This document shows positions 27,067 through 35,541 of a DNA stretch of 64,000 nucleotides, piece by piece. The DNA is from Guyparkeria sp. SCN-R1 (GTDB lineage Bacteria > Pseudomonadota > Gammaproteobacteria > Halothiobacillales > Halothiobacillaceae). The stretch lies in contig NZ_QZMT01000002.1 of the NCBI RefSeq assembly GCF_003932495.1, forward strand, positions 1 through 64,000. Direction: 5' to 3'. Positions within the stretch are counted from its first letter, which is position 1. Every line of letters begins with the position of its first letter. The notes beneath the pieces were generated by a model. It was not told where the DNA came from and made no database searches. It saw only the letters and a program-made list of their open reading frames with translations. The position numbers and the translations under genes were made by a program.

Positions 27067-27789
27067 ATGTCCGCCACCGCCGACATACATGCCTATACCA
27101 AGGCCGAAGATGTCTTTGCCGCCTGCGCTGAGTTCCTGGTCGAGCGGCTGGCCGCGGCCGTGCGAGACCGCGGTGTCGCCCGGATCGCGCTGGCCGGCGG
27201 GGGCACGCCGCGGCGGCTCTACCAGCTGCTCGCCCACCGCTACCGCGACGCACTCGACTGGCAGGCGGTGGAGTTCTATTTCGGTGACGAGCGCAATGTG
27301 CCGCTGGACCACCCCGACAGCAATTTCCGCATGGCGCGACTGTCCCTGTTCGAACCGCTGGGCATCCAGCCGCACCGCACCTTTCCGATGATCTCGGATC
27401 AGCAACGCGACCCCGAGCGGGATGCGGATGCCTACGAGGTGGCCCTACGACGCTGGACGGCGGGCAAGGTACCCCGCTTCGACGTCACCCTGCTGGGACT
27501 GGGCAGCGACGGTCACTTCGCATCCTTGTTCCCGGACACACCGGCACTGGCCGAACGAGAGCGCCTGGTGGCGGTCAACCCGGTGGCCAAGCTCCACGGT
27601 CATCGGCTGACGCTGACCTTCCCGGTATTCGAGGCCGCCCGCGACGTGGTCTTCCTGGTACTGGGCAACGACAAGCGCCCGTCGCTCGCCCGCATCCGCG
27701 ACGGGCTTGCCGAGCTGCCGGCCGAGCGGCTGGCCGCCAAACGCCCCACCCACTGGTTCGTCGATCGCGCCGCGGCACGTGCCCCATGA
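27067..27789 (+). CDS. pgl: 6-phosphogluconolactonase
   Basis: Hydrolyses 6-phosphogluconolactone in the oxidative pentose phosphate pathway. The 240-aa DevB-type product shows IALAGGGTPRRLYQLL, YFGDERNVPLDHPDSNFRMA, and LLGLGSDGHFASLFP, matching the family. ATG at 27067 is preferred; the frame is open for 21 further codons. Its last codons overlap apaG (ATGATG), so the two are translated together. In most gammaproteobacteria apaG directly follows rsmA and pgl sits with zwf, so this placement is unusual. Confidence 0.93.
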   Translation: MSATADIHAYTKAEDVFAACAEFLVERLAAAVRDRGVARIALAGGGTPRRLYQLLAHRYRDALDWQAVEFYFGDERNVPLDHPDSNFRMARLSLFEPLGIQPHRTFPMISDQQRDPERDADAYEVALRRWTAGKVPRFDVTLLGLGSDGHFASLFPDTPALAERERLVAVNPVAKLHGHRLTLTFPVFEAARDVVFLVLGNDKRPSLARIRDGLAELPAERLAAKRPTHWFVDRAAARAP

Positions 27790-28187
27790 TGCTGACCACT
27801 TCCCCCCTTGCCGAATCGATCCACATCCGCCCGCGCGCCGTGTTCGTGCCGGAGCACAGTGAGACGAGCGCGCAGCGATTCGCCTTCGGCTACGAGATCG
27901 TGATCGAGAACGGCAGTGACGAGCCGGTCACCCTGACCGACCGCCACTGGGTCATCGATCATGGCAACGGCTGTCTCAAGGAGGTGCGCGGCGAGGGCGT
28001 GATCGGCGAACAGCCCCGCATTCTCCCCGGCGAGACGTTCTCCTACCGCTCCGGCGCGGTGATCGAGTCACCCGCCGGCCGTATGTGGGGCGACTATGGC
28101 TTTGTCAGCGACCAGGGCGACGTGCTCCGGGTGACCATCCCGACCTTCGACCTGGTTGCCCCGGCGGCCTTCCGCAGTATCCAGTAG
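27786..28187 (+). CDS. apaG: ApaG/DUF525 family protein
   Basis: A 133-aa protein of one fibronectin-III-like beta sandwich; function unsettled, linked to divalent cations and Ap4A metabolism by its position. The family core is clear: FGYEIVIENGSDEPVTL, HWVIDHGNG, EVRGEGVIGEQPRI, PGETFSYRSGAVIESPAG. It overlaps pgl by 4 bp and precedes apaH by 111 bp. Either of two adjacent ATG codons could be the start. Confidence 0.94.
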   Translation: MMLTTSPLAESIHIRPRAVFVPEHSETSAQRFAFGYEIVIENGSDEPVTLTDRHWVIDHGNGCLKEVRGEGVIGEQPRILPGETFSYRSGAVIESPAGRMWGDYGFVSDQGDVLRVTIPTFDLVAPAAFRSIQ

Positions 28188-28298
28188 TCTCTCCCCGCGC
28201 CGGCGACTCGGCCGACCGGCTCGGCGTACGCCCCGGGTGGCTGCTCGGGTGCTAGCATTCCCCCTTTTCCACTGCACGCGACGGAACCTCCCCGCTTT

Positions 28299-29135
28299 AT
28301 GGCCACCTACGCAATCGGCGACCTTCAGGGCTGCCTCGACCCGCTCGAGGCATTGCTCGAACAGATCCGCTTCGACCCGGCGACTGACCGACTCTGGTTC
28401 GTCGGCGATCTGGTCAACCGGGGCCCGCAGTCCCTCGAGGCGCTGCGATTCGTCCGCGAGCTGGGGGATCGCGCCGTTACCGTACTGGGCAACCACGACA
28501 TCCACCTGCTGGGCTGTTATTTCGGCACTCGGGTCGCCCGCGGTCGCGACACGCTCGCACCGATCCTGTCCGCCGAGGACGGCGACGAGCTGATCGACTG
28601 GCTACGCCGGCAACCCCTGCTGCATCACGACCCGGACCTCGACTGGACCCTGGTGCATGCCGGCATCCACCCGGCCTGGGACCTGAAGACGGCACAAGCG
28701 ACCGCCCGGGAAACCGAGACGGCCATGCAGGCCGACGAGCCGCTGACCTTCTTCGGCGAGATCTTCGGCAACCAGAGCGACCACCCGGCAGGTAACACCA
28801 CGCCGATCGACCGCCAGCGCTTCGCCATCAACGTGTTCACCCGCATGCGCTACTGCCACCCCGACGGCCGACTCGACTTCGCCGAGAAGCGCCCGCCGGC
28901 CGATGCCGACCCGGCGCTGACACCCTGGTTCGCCGTGCCCGACCGGGCGATGGCCGACCGACGGATCGTCTTCGGCCACTGGTCGACCCTGGGCCCGGCA
29001 AAGGCGCGTGCCAATGCCTGGGGCATCGACCAGGGCTGCCTCTGGGGCCATCAGCTGACCGCCCTGCGCCTGGAGGACGAGGCCTTGTTCGCTATCGACT
29101 GCCCGGGTGCGCAGAAGCCCAAGGCCGGCAAATGA
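28299..29135 (+). CDS. apaH: diadenosine tetraphosphatase (symmetrical)
   Basis: Splits Ap4A into 2 ADP and removes Np4 caps from RNA. The 278-aa metallophosphatase begins MATYAIGDLQGCLDPL and has WFVGDLVNRGPQS and VLGNHDIHLL, the GDxQG, GDxxNRG and GNHD blocks that hold the dimetal site, plus LVHAGIHP and FGHWS. Length matches E. coli ApaH. It ends the lptD-apaH block. Confidence 0.96.
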   Translation: MATYAIGDLQGCLDPLEALLEQIRFDPATDRLWFVGDLVNRGPQSLEALRFVRELGDRAVTVLGNHDIHLLGCYFGTRVARGRDTLAPILSAEDGDELIDWLRRQPLLHHDPDLDWTLVHAGIHPAWDLKTAQATARETETAMQADEPLTFFGEIFGNQSDHPAGNTTPIDRQRFAINVFTRMRYCHPDGRLDFAEKRPPADADPALTPWFAVPDRAMADRRIVFGHWSTLGPAKARANAWGIDQGCLWGHQLTALRLEDEALFAIDCPGAQKPKAGK

Positions 29136-29171
29136 TCTTGGTCGTCACCGGACAGGCCGCGGAGACGCGCG

Positions 29172-30557
29172 ATGCTTAGCACGGTGTTCTCGGTCCAGTC
29201 GCTGCTCGCCGGCATGGGCGTGCTGCTCGCCGGCTCCGGCCTGCTCGCCACCCTGCTAGGCCTGCGCGCCGCCGAGGAAGGGTTCTCCGACGGCACCATC
29301 GGCCTGGTCATGTCGGCCTTCTACATCGGCTACGTGCTGGGCACCCTCACCATCCCGGCCATCATTCGCCGGGTGGGTCACATCCGCACCTTCGCCGCCC
29401 TGGCCGCTATTTCCTCGGCGGCCGCCATCCTGCACGGCCTGTGGGTCGAGCCCTGGTTCTGGATGCTCCTGCGACTGATCAACGGCGTGACCCTGCTGGG
29501 TCTCTACATGGTGATCGAGAGCTGGATCAACGAGAAGGTGACCACGCACCGCGGGCAGGTGTTCGGCATCTACATGATGGTCAGCCTGTTCGCCTACGGC
29601 GCCGGCCAGTTCCTGATCGGCATCTACGGCCCGATGGAGGTCTCCACCTTCGCCATCGTCGGGCTGCTGTTCTCGCTGGGGCTGGTGCCGATCGCACTCA
29701 CGCGGGTGAGCCAACCGCCACCGATGGAAACCACCCGCCTGCCGCTGACCGAACTGTTCCGCCTGGCCCCCACCGGCGTGATCGGCGCAGCGATGTCCGG
29801 GGTGATCACCGGCACCGTCTACGGCATGGCCGCGGTCTACGCCAGTCGCATCGGCCTGCCCGACACCCAGGTGGCCACGTTCGTCGCGGCAATCATCGTC
29901 GGCGGCGGGCTGCTGCAATGGCCGATCGGGCGATTGTCCGACGGGCGCGACCGACGCTACGTGCTGATCGTGATCTCAGCGATCGGCGGCGCCTTCTCCG
30001 TGCTGCTCGCGCTGCAGGACTGGTTCCCGGGCTGGACCCTGTTCGCCCTGGCGCTGGTCTTCGGCGGGTTTTCCTTCTCGCTCTACGCGATCAGCGTCGC
30101 GCAGACCAACGACCGTCTGTCGAGCGACCAGGTACTCGAGGGCACGCGCGGGCTGTTGATGGTCAACGGCGCCGGCTCGGCCGTTGGGCCGATGGTCAGT
30201 GGTCTCGCCATGGGCTGGTTCGGCGCGGCCGGTTTCCCGCTCTTCGTGCTCGCCGCGCTCGGCACCATGATCCTGCTGGTCTTCTGGCGCATCCTGATCG
30301 ACGCGCCGGTACCGGACGACGAACGCGGCGATTACGTCTTCACCCATCGCACCTCGGCGGCGGGCCTGGAGCTCGATCCGCGCACCACCGACGAGGAGAC
30401 CGAGTCGCCGCCGGCCCACGAGCACGTCAGCGACGCTGCCCCGCCGATCTACGAGACCGACCCGGCCTGGGAGGACTACGAGGGCCCGCCCGGGGCGATC
30501 GACGAACCCGACCGCGTCAACGACTCGGGTTCGCAGGGGCAGCGAGGCGACGCCTGA
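29172..30557 (+). CDS. MFS transporter (YcaD-like)
   Basis: A 461-aa major facilitator with 12 predicted TM helices over residues about 5-385 and a long acidic, proline-rich cytoplasmic tail of about 75 residues. Family cues are GYVLGTLTIPAIIRRVGHIRTF after TM2 and GLYMVIESWINEKVTTHRGQV, as in YcaD-type carriers. The substrate is unknown. It starts 36 bp after apaH, so it may share that transcript. Its last 41 bp overlap the convergent NTF2-like gene, an arrangement that could cause antisense interference. Confidence 0.82.
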   Translation: MLSTVFSVQSLLAGMGVLLAGSGLLATLLGLRAAEEGFSDGTIGLVMSAFYIGYVLGTLTIPAIIRRVGHIRTFAALAAISSAAAILHGLWVEPWFWMLLRLINGVTLLGLYMVIESWINEKVTTHRGQVFGIYMMVSLFAYGAGQFLIGIYGPMEVSTFAIVGLLFSLGLVPIALTRVSQPPPMETTRLPLTELFRLAPTGVIGAAMSGVITGTVYGMAAVYASRIGLPDTQVATFVAAIIVGGGLLQWPIGRLSDGRDRRYVLIVISAIGGAFSVLLALQDWFPGWTLFALALVFGGFSFSLYAISVAQTNDRLSSDQVLEGTRGLLMVNGAGSAVGPMVSGLAMGWFGAAGFPLFVLAALGTMILLVFWRILIDAPVPDDERGDYVFTHRTSAAGLELDPRTTDEETESPPAHEHVSDAAPPIYETDPAWEDYEGPPGAIDEPDRVNDSGSQGQRGDA

Positions 30558-30978
30558 TCCGGCGCATCAGCCAGCCGAGCACCGGCACCCGCTCGTAGAG
30601 CTGGGCGGCCGGGTCCCAGTAGTCGACGTGCTCGACCACCCGCCCGTCGCGCCCCAGCACGAGCTCGGACATGCCCTCGATCGACAGGCCGTGCGCCGAG
30701 TCATCGCAGTGCATCCGCCAGCGCAGCAGGGCACGCTCGCCATCCACGGCCCGGGCCTGCACCACGAATCGCATCCCCGGACACTGGGCAAAGCCGTGGG
30801 CGAACACCGCCTGGATGGCCTCGATCCCGCGCACGTCGTTGAACGGGTCGACGAAGCGCGACTGTTCGGCGTACACCGTCGCCAGCGTCTCGAGACGATC
30901 GGCCTGCAACCCCTCCATCACGGCGACATAACGTTCGAGGGCGGCCGACCGGCTCAGGTCACGCCCGGGCACCGTCAC
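30517..30978 (-). CDS. nuclear transport factor 2-like (SnoaL-fold) protein
   Basis: A 153-aa single-domain cone-barrel protein of the NTF2 superfamily. Typical elements are YVAVMEGLQADRLETLATVYAEQSRFVDPFNDVRG, spanning about 16-50, and the closing SELVLGRDGRVVEHVDYWDP. It could be an isomerase, hydrolase or binding protein. It begins 4 bp inside the end of the SDR gene, so the two are coupled. Such an SDR/NTF2 pair commonly accompanies Cfa-type lipid genes and LitR-type regulators, which fits the MerR-LOV pair divergent here. Confidence 0.82.
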   Translation of the reverse strand: MTVPGRDLSRSAALERYVAVMEGLQADRLETLATVYAEQSRFVDPFNDVRGIEAIQAVFAHGFAQCPGMRFVVQARAVDGERALLRWRMHCDDSAHGLSIEGMSELVLGRDGRVVEHVDYWDPAAQLYERVPVLGWLMRRIRRRLAAPANPSR

Positions 30979-31775
30979 GCCTCCGGCTCCTTGAGCATGC
31001 GCCGCGTCACCCGGAAATACAGGGCGTAGGGCAGCAGGCGCAGGCCCTTCATCACCCAGCCAAAGCCGCGCGGTGCCAAGATCTCGAAGCCTCGTCCCTC
31101 CAGGCCGCGGGCGATCAGATCGGCGGCATCCCCCGGCTCGATGCGCCCCGGCATGGCGAAATCGTTCTTGTCGGTGAGGCGAGTACGCACGAAGCCGGGG
31201 TTGATCACGCGCATCGCCACCCCCGCCCGCTCGAACTCGGGGCGCAACGACTCGGCGAGGTTGATCATCGCCGCCTTGCTCGCGCCGTAGGGTGCGGCGT
31301 AGGGCAAGCCGCGGTAACCGGCCACACTCGCGGTGAGCACGATCTCGCCCGCCCCCCGGGCGATGAAATCCTCGCGCACGGTGTCGATGCCGTTGACCGC
31401 CCCGAGGAAATTGACCCGGATCAGCCGCTCGAACAACGCCGGATCGAAGCCCGCCAGCCCCATCGGCTCGTAATCACCGGCGTTGAGGATCACCGAGTCC
31501 GGCATCCCCCATCGCTCGACCAGTTCCCGGTACGCAGTCGCCATCGACTGCGGATCGGTCACGTCGGCGACCAGCGGCAGGACACGATCGGGGTCGCGCG
31601 CGGCACGCTCTTCCAGGCGCTCCTGGTGACGCGCCGAGATCGCGACCCGATACCCCCGTGCCACCAGCCGATCGGTGAGGGCTGCGCCGATGCCGCTGCT
31701 CGCGCCCACCAACCAGTAGATCCGCGCCGAACGGGCATTCGCATTCGCTTTCGCTTTCGCTTTTGAGTCAGTCAT
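30975..31775 (-). CDS. short-chain dehydrogenase/reductase
   Basis: A 266-aa classical SDR with the cofactor motif GASSGIG, NAG at the core strand, and the active-site serine and YGASKAA (Tyr-x3-Lys). It is probably NADP-dependent. The N-terminus KAKAKANANARS comes from five tandem 6-bp repeats at 31735-31764 and looks prone to length change. The hydrophobic stretch GLRLLPYALYFRVTRR near the end suggests membrane contact. It leads the SDR-NTF2 pair, divergent from the MerR regulator with about 110-150 bp between starts. Confidence 0.88.
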   Translation of the reverse strand: MTDSKAKAKANANARSARIYWLVGASSGIGAALTDRLVARGYRVAISARHQERLEERAARDPDRVLPLVADVTDPQSMATAYRELVERWGMPDSVILNAGDYEPMGLAGFDPALFERLIRVNFLGAVNGIDTVREDFIARGAGEIVLTASVAGYRGLPYAAPYGASKAAMINLAESLRPEFERAGVAMRVINPGFVRTRLTDKNDFAMPGRIEPGDAADLIARGLEGRGFEILAPRGFGWVMKGLRLLPYALYFRVTRRMLKEPEA

Positions 31776-31837
31776 GCACTTGGGCCTCGCATTGCCTCTG
31801 ATCGAGCGCCGGACGCCACCCGGCGCCCCGTTAGGAT

Positions 31838-31902
31838 CGTGTCGGAAATCACGACACGAGCGTAGTCGAGGGCTGCTACAATATCGATGCAGAAGTTATA
31901 CA
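31838..31902. promoter_or_regulatory. divergent control region of the SDR operon and the MerR gene
   Basis: CGTGTCG-N7-CGACACG (31838-31858) is a perfect inverted repeat. TACAAT at 31877-31882 is a good -10 for the MerR gene, though no good -35 precedes it. TATACA at 31897-31902 matches the half-site seen in front of the lipid operon (45258-45274). Weaker look-alikes GCTACA (31875) and GATGCA (31886) are phased at 11 bp before it. If the -10 is real, transcription starts near 31889, which argues for the TTG start of the MerR gene at 31929. Confidence 0.45.
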
Positions 31903-31928
31903 TCACTCGATACGTCGCAGGTGGCGCC

Positions 31929-32903
31929 TTGTCCACGACCGAATCCAGCCCAGCCGAAACCGAAAGCCAGGCCTTGCTGCCGATCCGATCGGTATCGCAG
32001 ATCACCGGGGTCAACCCGATCACCCTGCGCGCCTGGGAGCGTCGCTACGACCTGATACGCCCAACGCGCACCCCGGCCGGACACCGGCTCTACAGCCAGA
32101 CAGACATCCGCACCATCCAGCGCATCCAGGAACTGGCCGAGAGCGGCATGGGTTTCGCCCAGATCGCCTCGTTGCTCGAGCAGGAAGGGCCCGACACCGG
32201 GGGCTCGGCGAGCGAGTCGGCCCCGCCTTTAGCGACCCAGCCCCACGTCTCGCCACCCCGCTCGCTGCTCGACCGGGTGATGCGCGCGGCAATCGATCTC
32301 GATCCATCCGAATTGCGCACGGCCGAAGCCACCGCCCTGATGTGGCTCACCCCCGAGGACTACCTGCGCGAGGTGCTGATCGAGGCACTCGCCCAACTCG
32401 AGGCGCGCACCGCTTGGCCGGACCGGGATCTGGGCTTGGTGTGGCTGGCCGAGTACATCAAGGGGCGCGCGGAATGGGTGGCCGATGCCCCGGGTCGCCC
32501 CCCCGGCCCGGTGGTCGTGATCGACAACCTGGTACCGGGCCGACCGTTCTCCGCCGGCGGCCTGCGACTGTTCACCGCCCTGCACGACGACCAGTTCCAT
32601 GTCCGGCTGCTGCCGACCGGCCTCACCGAGGCCCAACGCACGCAAATGGCGCGTCGTTGGGGGGCACGCGCCTGGATTCGCCTCGACACGACCCGCCCCG
32701 AGCATCCGGTCCGGAACGCGGCCGGGGCGCGGGTCTTCTGGTGCGAGCTGCCCCTGCTCGAGCCCGAGAACGGCAACGAGGCGGTCGATTTCATGCAACG
32801 CTGGCGCGAGCTAGTGGAAAAGGACATCCAGCATTGTCGCGAACAAGTGGCCGAGGCACTCGGGCGCCCCGAGCCAGCCCCAGTCCGCCTGACCCGTCAC
32901 TGA
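31929..32903 (+). CDS. MerR-family regulator, LitR/CarH-like with degenerate B12 domain
   Basis: Transcription regulator of 324 aa. The winged helix (RSVSQITGVNPITLRAWERRYDLIRP ... GHRLYSQTDI, about residues 20-65) is of LitR/CarH type. The C-terminal half has the helical-bundle and Rossmann layout of CarH cobalamin domains. The cobalamin histidine position appears changed: the GERH-type motif reads GRPF, and the EH of the bundle is not seen. It probably does not bind B12. I prefer TTG at 31929, with AGGTGG 6 nt before it, over ATG at 31887, which would lie almost on the predicted transcription start. The adjoining LOV gene suggests light input by a partner. It likely controls the divergent SDR operon and perhaps itself. 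Confidence 0.85.
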   Translation: MSTTESSPAETESQALLPIRSVSQITGVNPITLRAWERRYDLIRPTRTPAGHRLYSQTDIRTIQRIQELAESGMGFAQIASLLEQEGPDTGGSASESAPPLATQPHVSPPRSLLDRVMRAAIDLDPSELRTAEATALMWLTPEDYLREVLIEALAQLEARTAWPDRDLGLVWLAEYIKGRAEWVADAPGRPPGPVVVIDNLVPGRPFSAGGLRLFTALHDDQFHVRLLPTGLTEAQRTQMARRWGARAWIRLDTTRPEHPVRNAAGARVFWCELPLLEPENGNEAVDFMQRWRELVEKDIQHCREQVAEALGRPEPAPVRLTRH

Positions 32904-32976
32904 CCCTACCTGTGGACATCGTTTCGTCTGTGTCACAATGCGTGGCTCAACGCGCAACAGGAGATCCAGGACCTTG

Positions 32977-33426
32977 ATGCTGGATGCGAATCTGCTGAAG
33001 AAGGCGGTCAACGCCTCCACGGACGGGATCGTGATTGCCGAGCAGGAAGGCTCGGACAACATCCTGATCTATTCGAACCAGGCCTTCGAGGAGCTAACCG
33101 GCTACTCCGAGGAGGAGATCCTCTATCAGGACTGCCGCTTCCTGCAGGCCGGTGATCGTGAACAGAGCCCTCTGGCGGAAATCCGCGAGGCCATCCGTCG
33201 CGGCGAAGCCACCCGCGTGGTGCTGCGCAACTACCGCAAGGACGGCAGCCTGTTCTGGAACGAGCTGTCGATCACCCCGGTCTTCAACGACGACGACCAC
33301 CTGACCTACTTCATCGGCATCCAGCGCGACGTGACCGAACTGGTCCGCATGCGCGAGGAGAACGAGCGCCTGCGCGCCCGGGTCGCCGAGCTCGAATCCC
33401 GCCAGGAGTCGGGCGCGGCCGACTGA
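32977..33426 (+). CDS. short LOV-domain blue-light receptor
   Basis: A 149-aa flavin-binding PAS/LOV protein without an output domain. The photoactive cysteine is residue 53 (YQDCRFLQAGDR). Flavin-contacting residues are present: Asn85 (LRNYRKDG), Asn95 (FWNEL) and the signalling Gln116 (GIQRDVTE). The usual Asn before the cysteine is Asp. The C-terminal helix (RMREENERLRARVAELESRQ) should form a dimeric coiled coil. Size and residue numbering resemble short LOV proteins of Pseudomonas putida. The start at 32977 puts the N-cap helix at residue 3. It follows the MerR gene by 73 bp and probably shares its transcript, with signal passed by protein contact. Confidence 0.92.
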   Translation: MLDANLLKKAVNASTDGIVIAEQEGSDNILIYSNQAFEELTGYSEEEILYQDCRFLQAGDREQSPLAEIREAIRRGEATRVVLRNYRKDGSLFWNELSITPVFNDDDHLTYFIGIQRDVTELVRMREENERLRARVAELESRQESGAAD

Positions 33427-33449
33427 GCCGAACACCGCAGCGCGTCTAA

Positions 33450-33714
33450 GGAAACGCTGCACGATTCGATAGTGCCTCTGCGGGACCGCAAAGGGCCCAG
33501 TTGCAAGGCGCGGTCCGAAGTGAATGGCGGGGTCCTTCACAAGGACTGCAACGCGGCAAATGGGTCCTTGGCGGCCCGCCCGAATGGGGCTGACAGGTTT
33601 GCCCGTACTCGGCGTTTCCGCCCCTCGCCGGGCAGTGAGCCCGCCTTCGGCACGGCGCCTTGATTGCGAACAAACCTGTTAGCCAGCGGCACCATCGAAT
33701 CGTGCAGAGTTTCC
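33450..33714. mobile_element. 265-bp MITE-like element with 27-bp terminal inverted repeats
   Basis: The left end (33450-33476, starting GGAAACGCTGCACGATTCGA) and right end (33688-33714) are reverse complements at 25 of 27 positions. The 211 bp between have no convincing gene and contain a repeated GGGTCCTT. This is the structure of a non-autonomous transposable element. The GGAA terminus recalls IS5-superfamily ends, but the family is not assigned, and no clear target duplication was seen (CTAA left, TCAA right). It fills most of the 389-bp gap between the LOV gene and pilB. Confidence 0.75.
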
Positions 33715-33815
33715 TCAAGGAACCTTGTCAGAAACCGGCCAAGCGGGCATGCTTTGCGCATGCCGCCCCGCTCCCGGGGCAGAGAACACGGACGCGACAA
33801 CGCACAGGCGGATCG

Positions 33816-35513
33816 ATGAGCGCACCCCCCGTCAATGGACTGCTCAGCGCCCTGGTCAGGGAGGACGCCCTGTCCTCCGACCAGACGAAGGCCCTTCAAA
33901 CCAAGGCTGACAGCAGCGAGGACTCGCTGCTCAATACCATAATCGCCGAGGGCGTGTCGGCGGCGACCATTGCCGCCGTCGCCTCCAAGCGCTTCGGCCT
34001 GCCGCTGGTGGATCTCGATGCCATCGACACCAGCGACCTGCCACTGAAACTCGTCCCCGAGAAGGTCCTGCAGGCCAACATGGCGCTGCCGCTGTTCAAG
34101 CGCGGTCGGCGCCTGACGGTGGCCGTGGCCGACCCGTCCGACACCGGTGCCATCGACGGCTTTCGTTTCTCGACCAACATGGCGATCGAGGCGGTGGTCG
34201 CCGAGGCGCCGAAGATCGCGCGCCTGCTCGAGGAGGCCCTTAGCGACAGCATGGACGCCCTGGGCGACGAGCTCGACGACGACCTGTCGAACGTCGAGTT
34301 CGAACGCGAGGACGACGACGCCCACGACGTCGAGGATGCCTCTATCCAGGACGACGTGGTGGTCAAGTTCGTCACCAAGCTCCTGACCGACGCCATCCGC
34401 AAGGGCGCCTCCGACATCCACATCGAGCCCTACGAGAAACAGTTCCGCGTGCGGTTCCGCGTCGACGGCATGCTCACCGAGAGCGCCAAGCCGCCGGCCA
34501 ACCTGGCCGATCGCATCATCGCTCGCGTCAAGGTGATGAGCCGGATGGACATCTCCGAGCGGCGCATCCCGCAGGACGGGCGCATCAAGCTCAAGCTGTC
34601 CAAGAGCCGCTCGATCGACTTCCGTGTGAACACCTGCCCGACCCTGTTCGGCGAGAAGGTCGTGCTGCGTATCCTCGATCCGACCAGCGCGCAACTGGGC
34701 ATCGATCAGCTCGGCTACGAGCCCGAGCAGAAGGCGCTCTACATGGATGCGCTCGACAAGCCCTACGGCATGATCCTGGTCACCGGCCCCACCGGCTCGG
34801 GCAAGACGGTCTCGCTGTATACCGGCCTGAACATCCTCAACACCGGCGATCGCAACATCTCGACCGCCGAGGACCCGGCCGAAATCGTGGTGCCGGGCAT
34901 CAACCAGGTCAACGTCAACCCCAAGGTGGGGCTGACCTTCGCCAACGCCCTGCGCGCCTTCCTGCGTCAGGATCCGGACGTCATCATGGTGGGCGAGATC
35001 CGGGACCTGGAAACGGCCGAGATCGCAATCAAGGCCGCCCAGACCGGCCACCTGGTGCTCTCGACCCTGCACACGAACGATGCACCGCAGACGCTCACCC
35101 GGATGGTGAACATGGGGGTGCCGGCCTACAACATCGCCTCGTCGGTGAGCCTGATCATCGCCCAGCGACTGGCGCGGCGCCTGTGCAATAATTGCCGCAC
35201 CAAGGAGAGCGTCCCCGACGAGGAACTTCGCCGGGAGGGGTTCACCGCCGAGGACCTCGCCGGCTCGCCGAAGATATTCAAGGCCGTCGGCTGCGACCAG
35301 TGCACCAACGGCTACAAGGGCCGGGTCGGCATCTACCAGGTGATGCCGGTCTCCGAGGCGATGGGGCGGATCATCATGGAAGGCGGCAACGCGATCGACA
35401 TCGCCGATCAGGCACACAAGGAAGGCATCCCCGACCTGCGGCGCTCGGGTCTGAAAAAGGTGCTTGCCGGCGTGACCAGCCTCGAGGAAATCAACCGCGT
35501 CACCAAGGACTGA
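33816..35513 (+). CDS. pilB: type IV pilus extension ATPase PilB
   Basis: Hexameric cytoplasmic motor that drives pilin polymerisation. The 565-aa product has the MshE-type N-terminal domain, then Walker A GPTGSGKT, the Asp box (STAEDPAEI), Walker B DPDVIMVGEIRD, the His box LSTLHTNDA and a tetracysteine zinc site (CNNC ... CDQC). AGGCGG lies 5 nt before the ATG at 33816. pilC follows by 28 bp. No pilA lies upstream; the MITE-like element and the LOV gene occupy its common position. Confidence 0.96.
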   Translation: MSAPPVNGLLSALVREDALSSDQTKALQTKADSSEDSLLNTIIAEGVSAATIAAVASKRFGLPLVDLDAIDTSDLPLKLVPEKVLQANMALPLFKRGRRLTVAVADPSDTGAIDGFRFSTNMAIEAVVAEAPKIARLLEEALSDSMDALGDELDDDLSNVEFEREDDDAHDVEDASIQDDVVVKFVTKLLTDAIRKGASDIHIEPYEKQFRVRFRVDGMLTESAKPPANLADRIIARVKVMSRMDISERRIPQDGRIKLKLSKSRSIDFRVNTCPTLFGEKVVLRILDPTSAQLGIDQLGYEPEQKALYMDALDKPYGMILVTGPTGSGKTVSLYTGLNILNTGDRNISTAEDPAEIVVPGINQVNVNPKVGLTFANALRAFLRQDPDVIMVGEIRDLETAEIAIKAAQTGHLVLSTLHTNDAPQTLTRMVNMGVPAYNIASSVSLIIAQRLARRLCNNCRTKESVPDEELRREGFTAEDLAGSPKIFKAVGCDQCTNGYKGRVGIYQVMPVSEAMGRIIMEGGNAIDIADQAHKEGIPDLRRSGLKKVLAGVTSLEEINRVTKD

Positions 35514-35541
35514 AGGCGGCCGGGATCAAGGGAGAGACAAG

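Noticed and set aside
31887-31928. ATG at 31887 as the MerR start
   Set aside because: It would lie 5 bp after the likely -10 element and inside the operator-like half-site; TTG at 31929 has AGGTGG well placed. The upstream codons remain open, so this is a preference, not proof.
33537-35417. 626-codon open frame antisense to pilB
   Set aside because: Shadow of a strongly expressed-type gene; no motif, and it spans the MITE-like element boundary.
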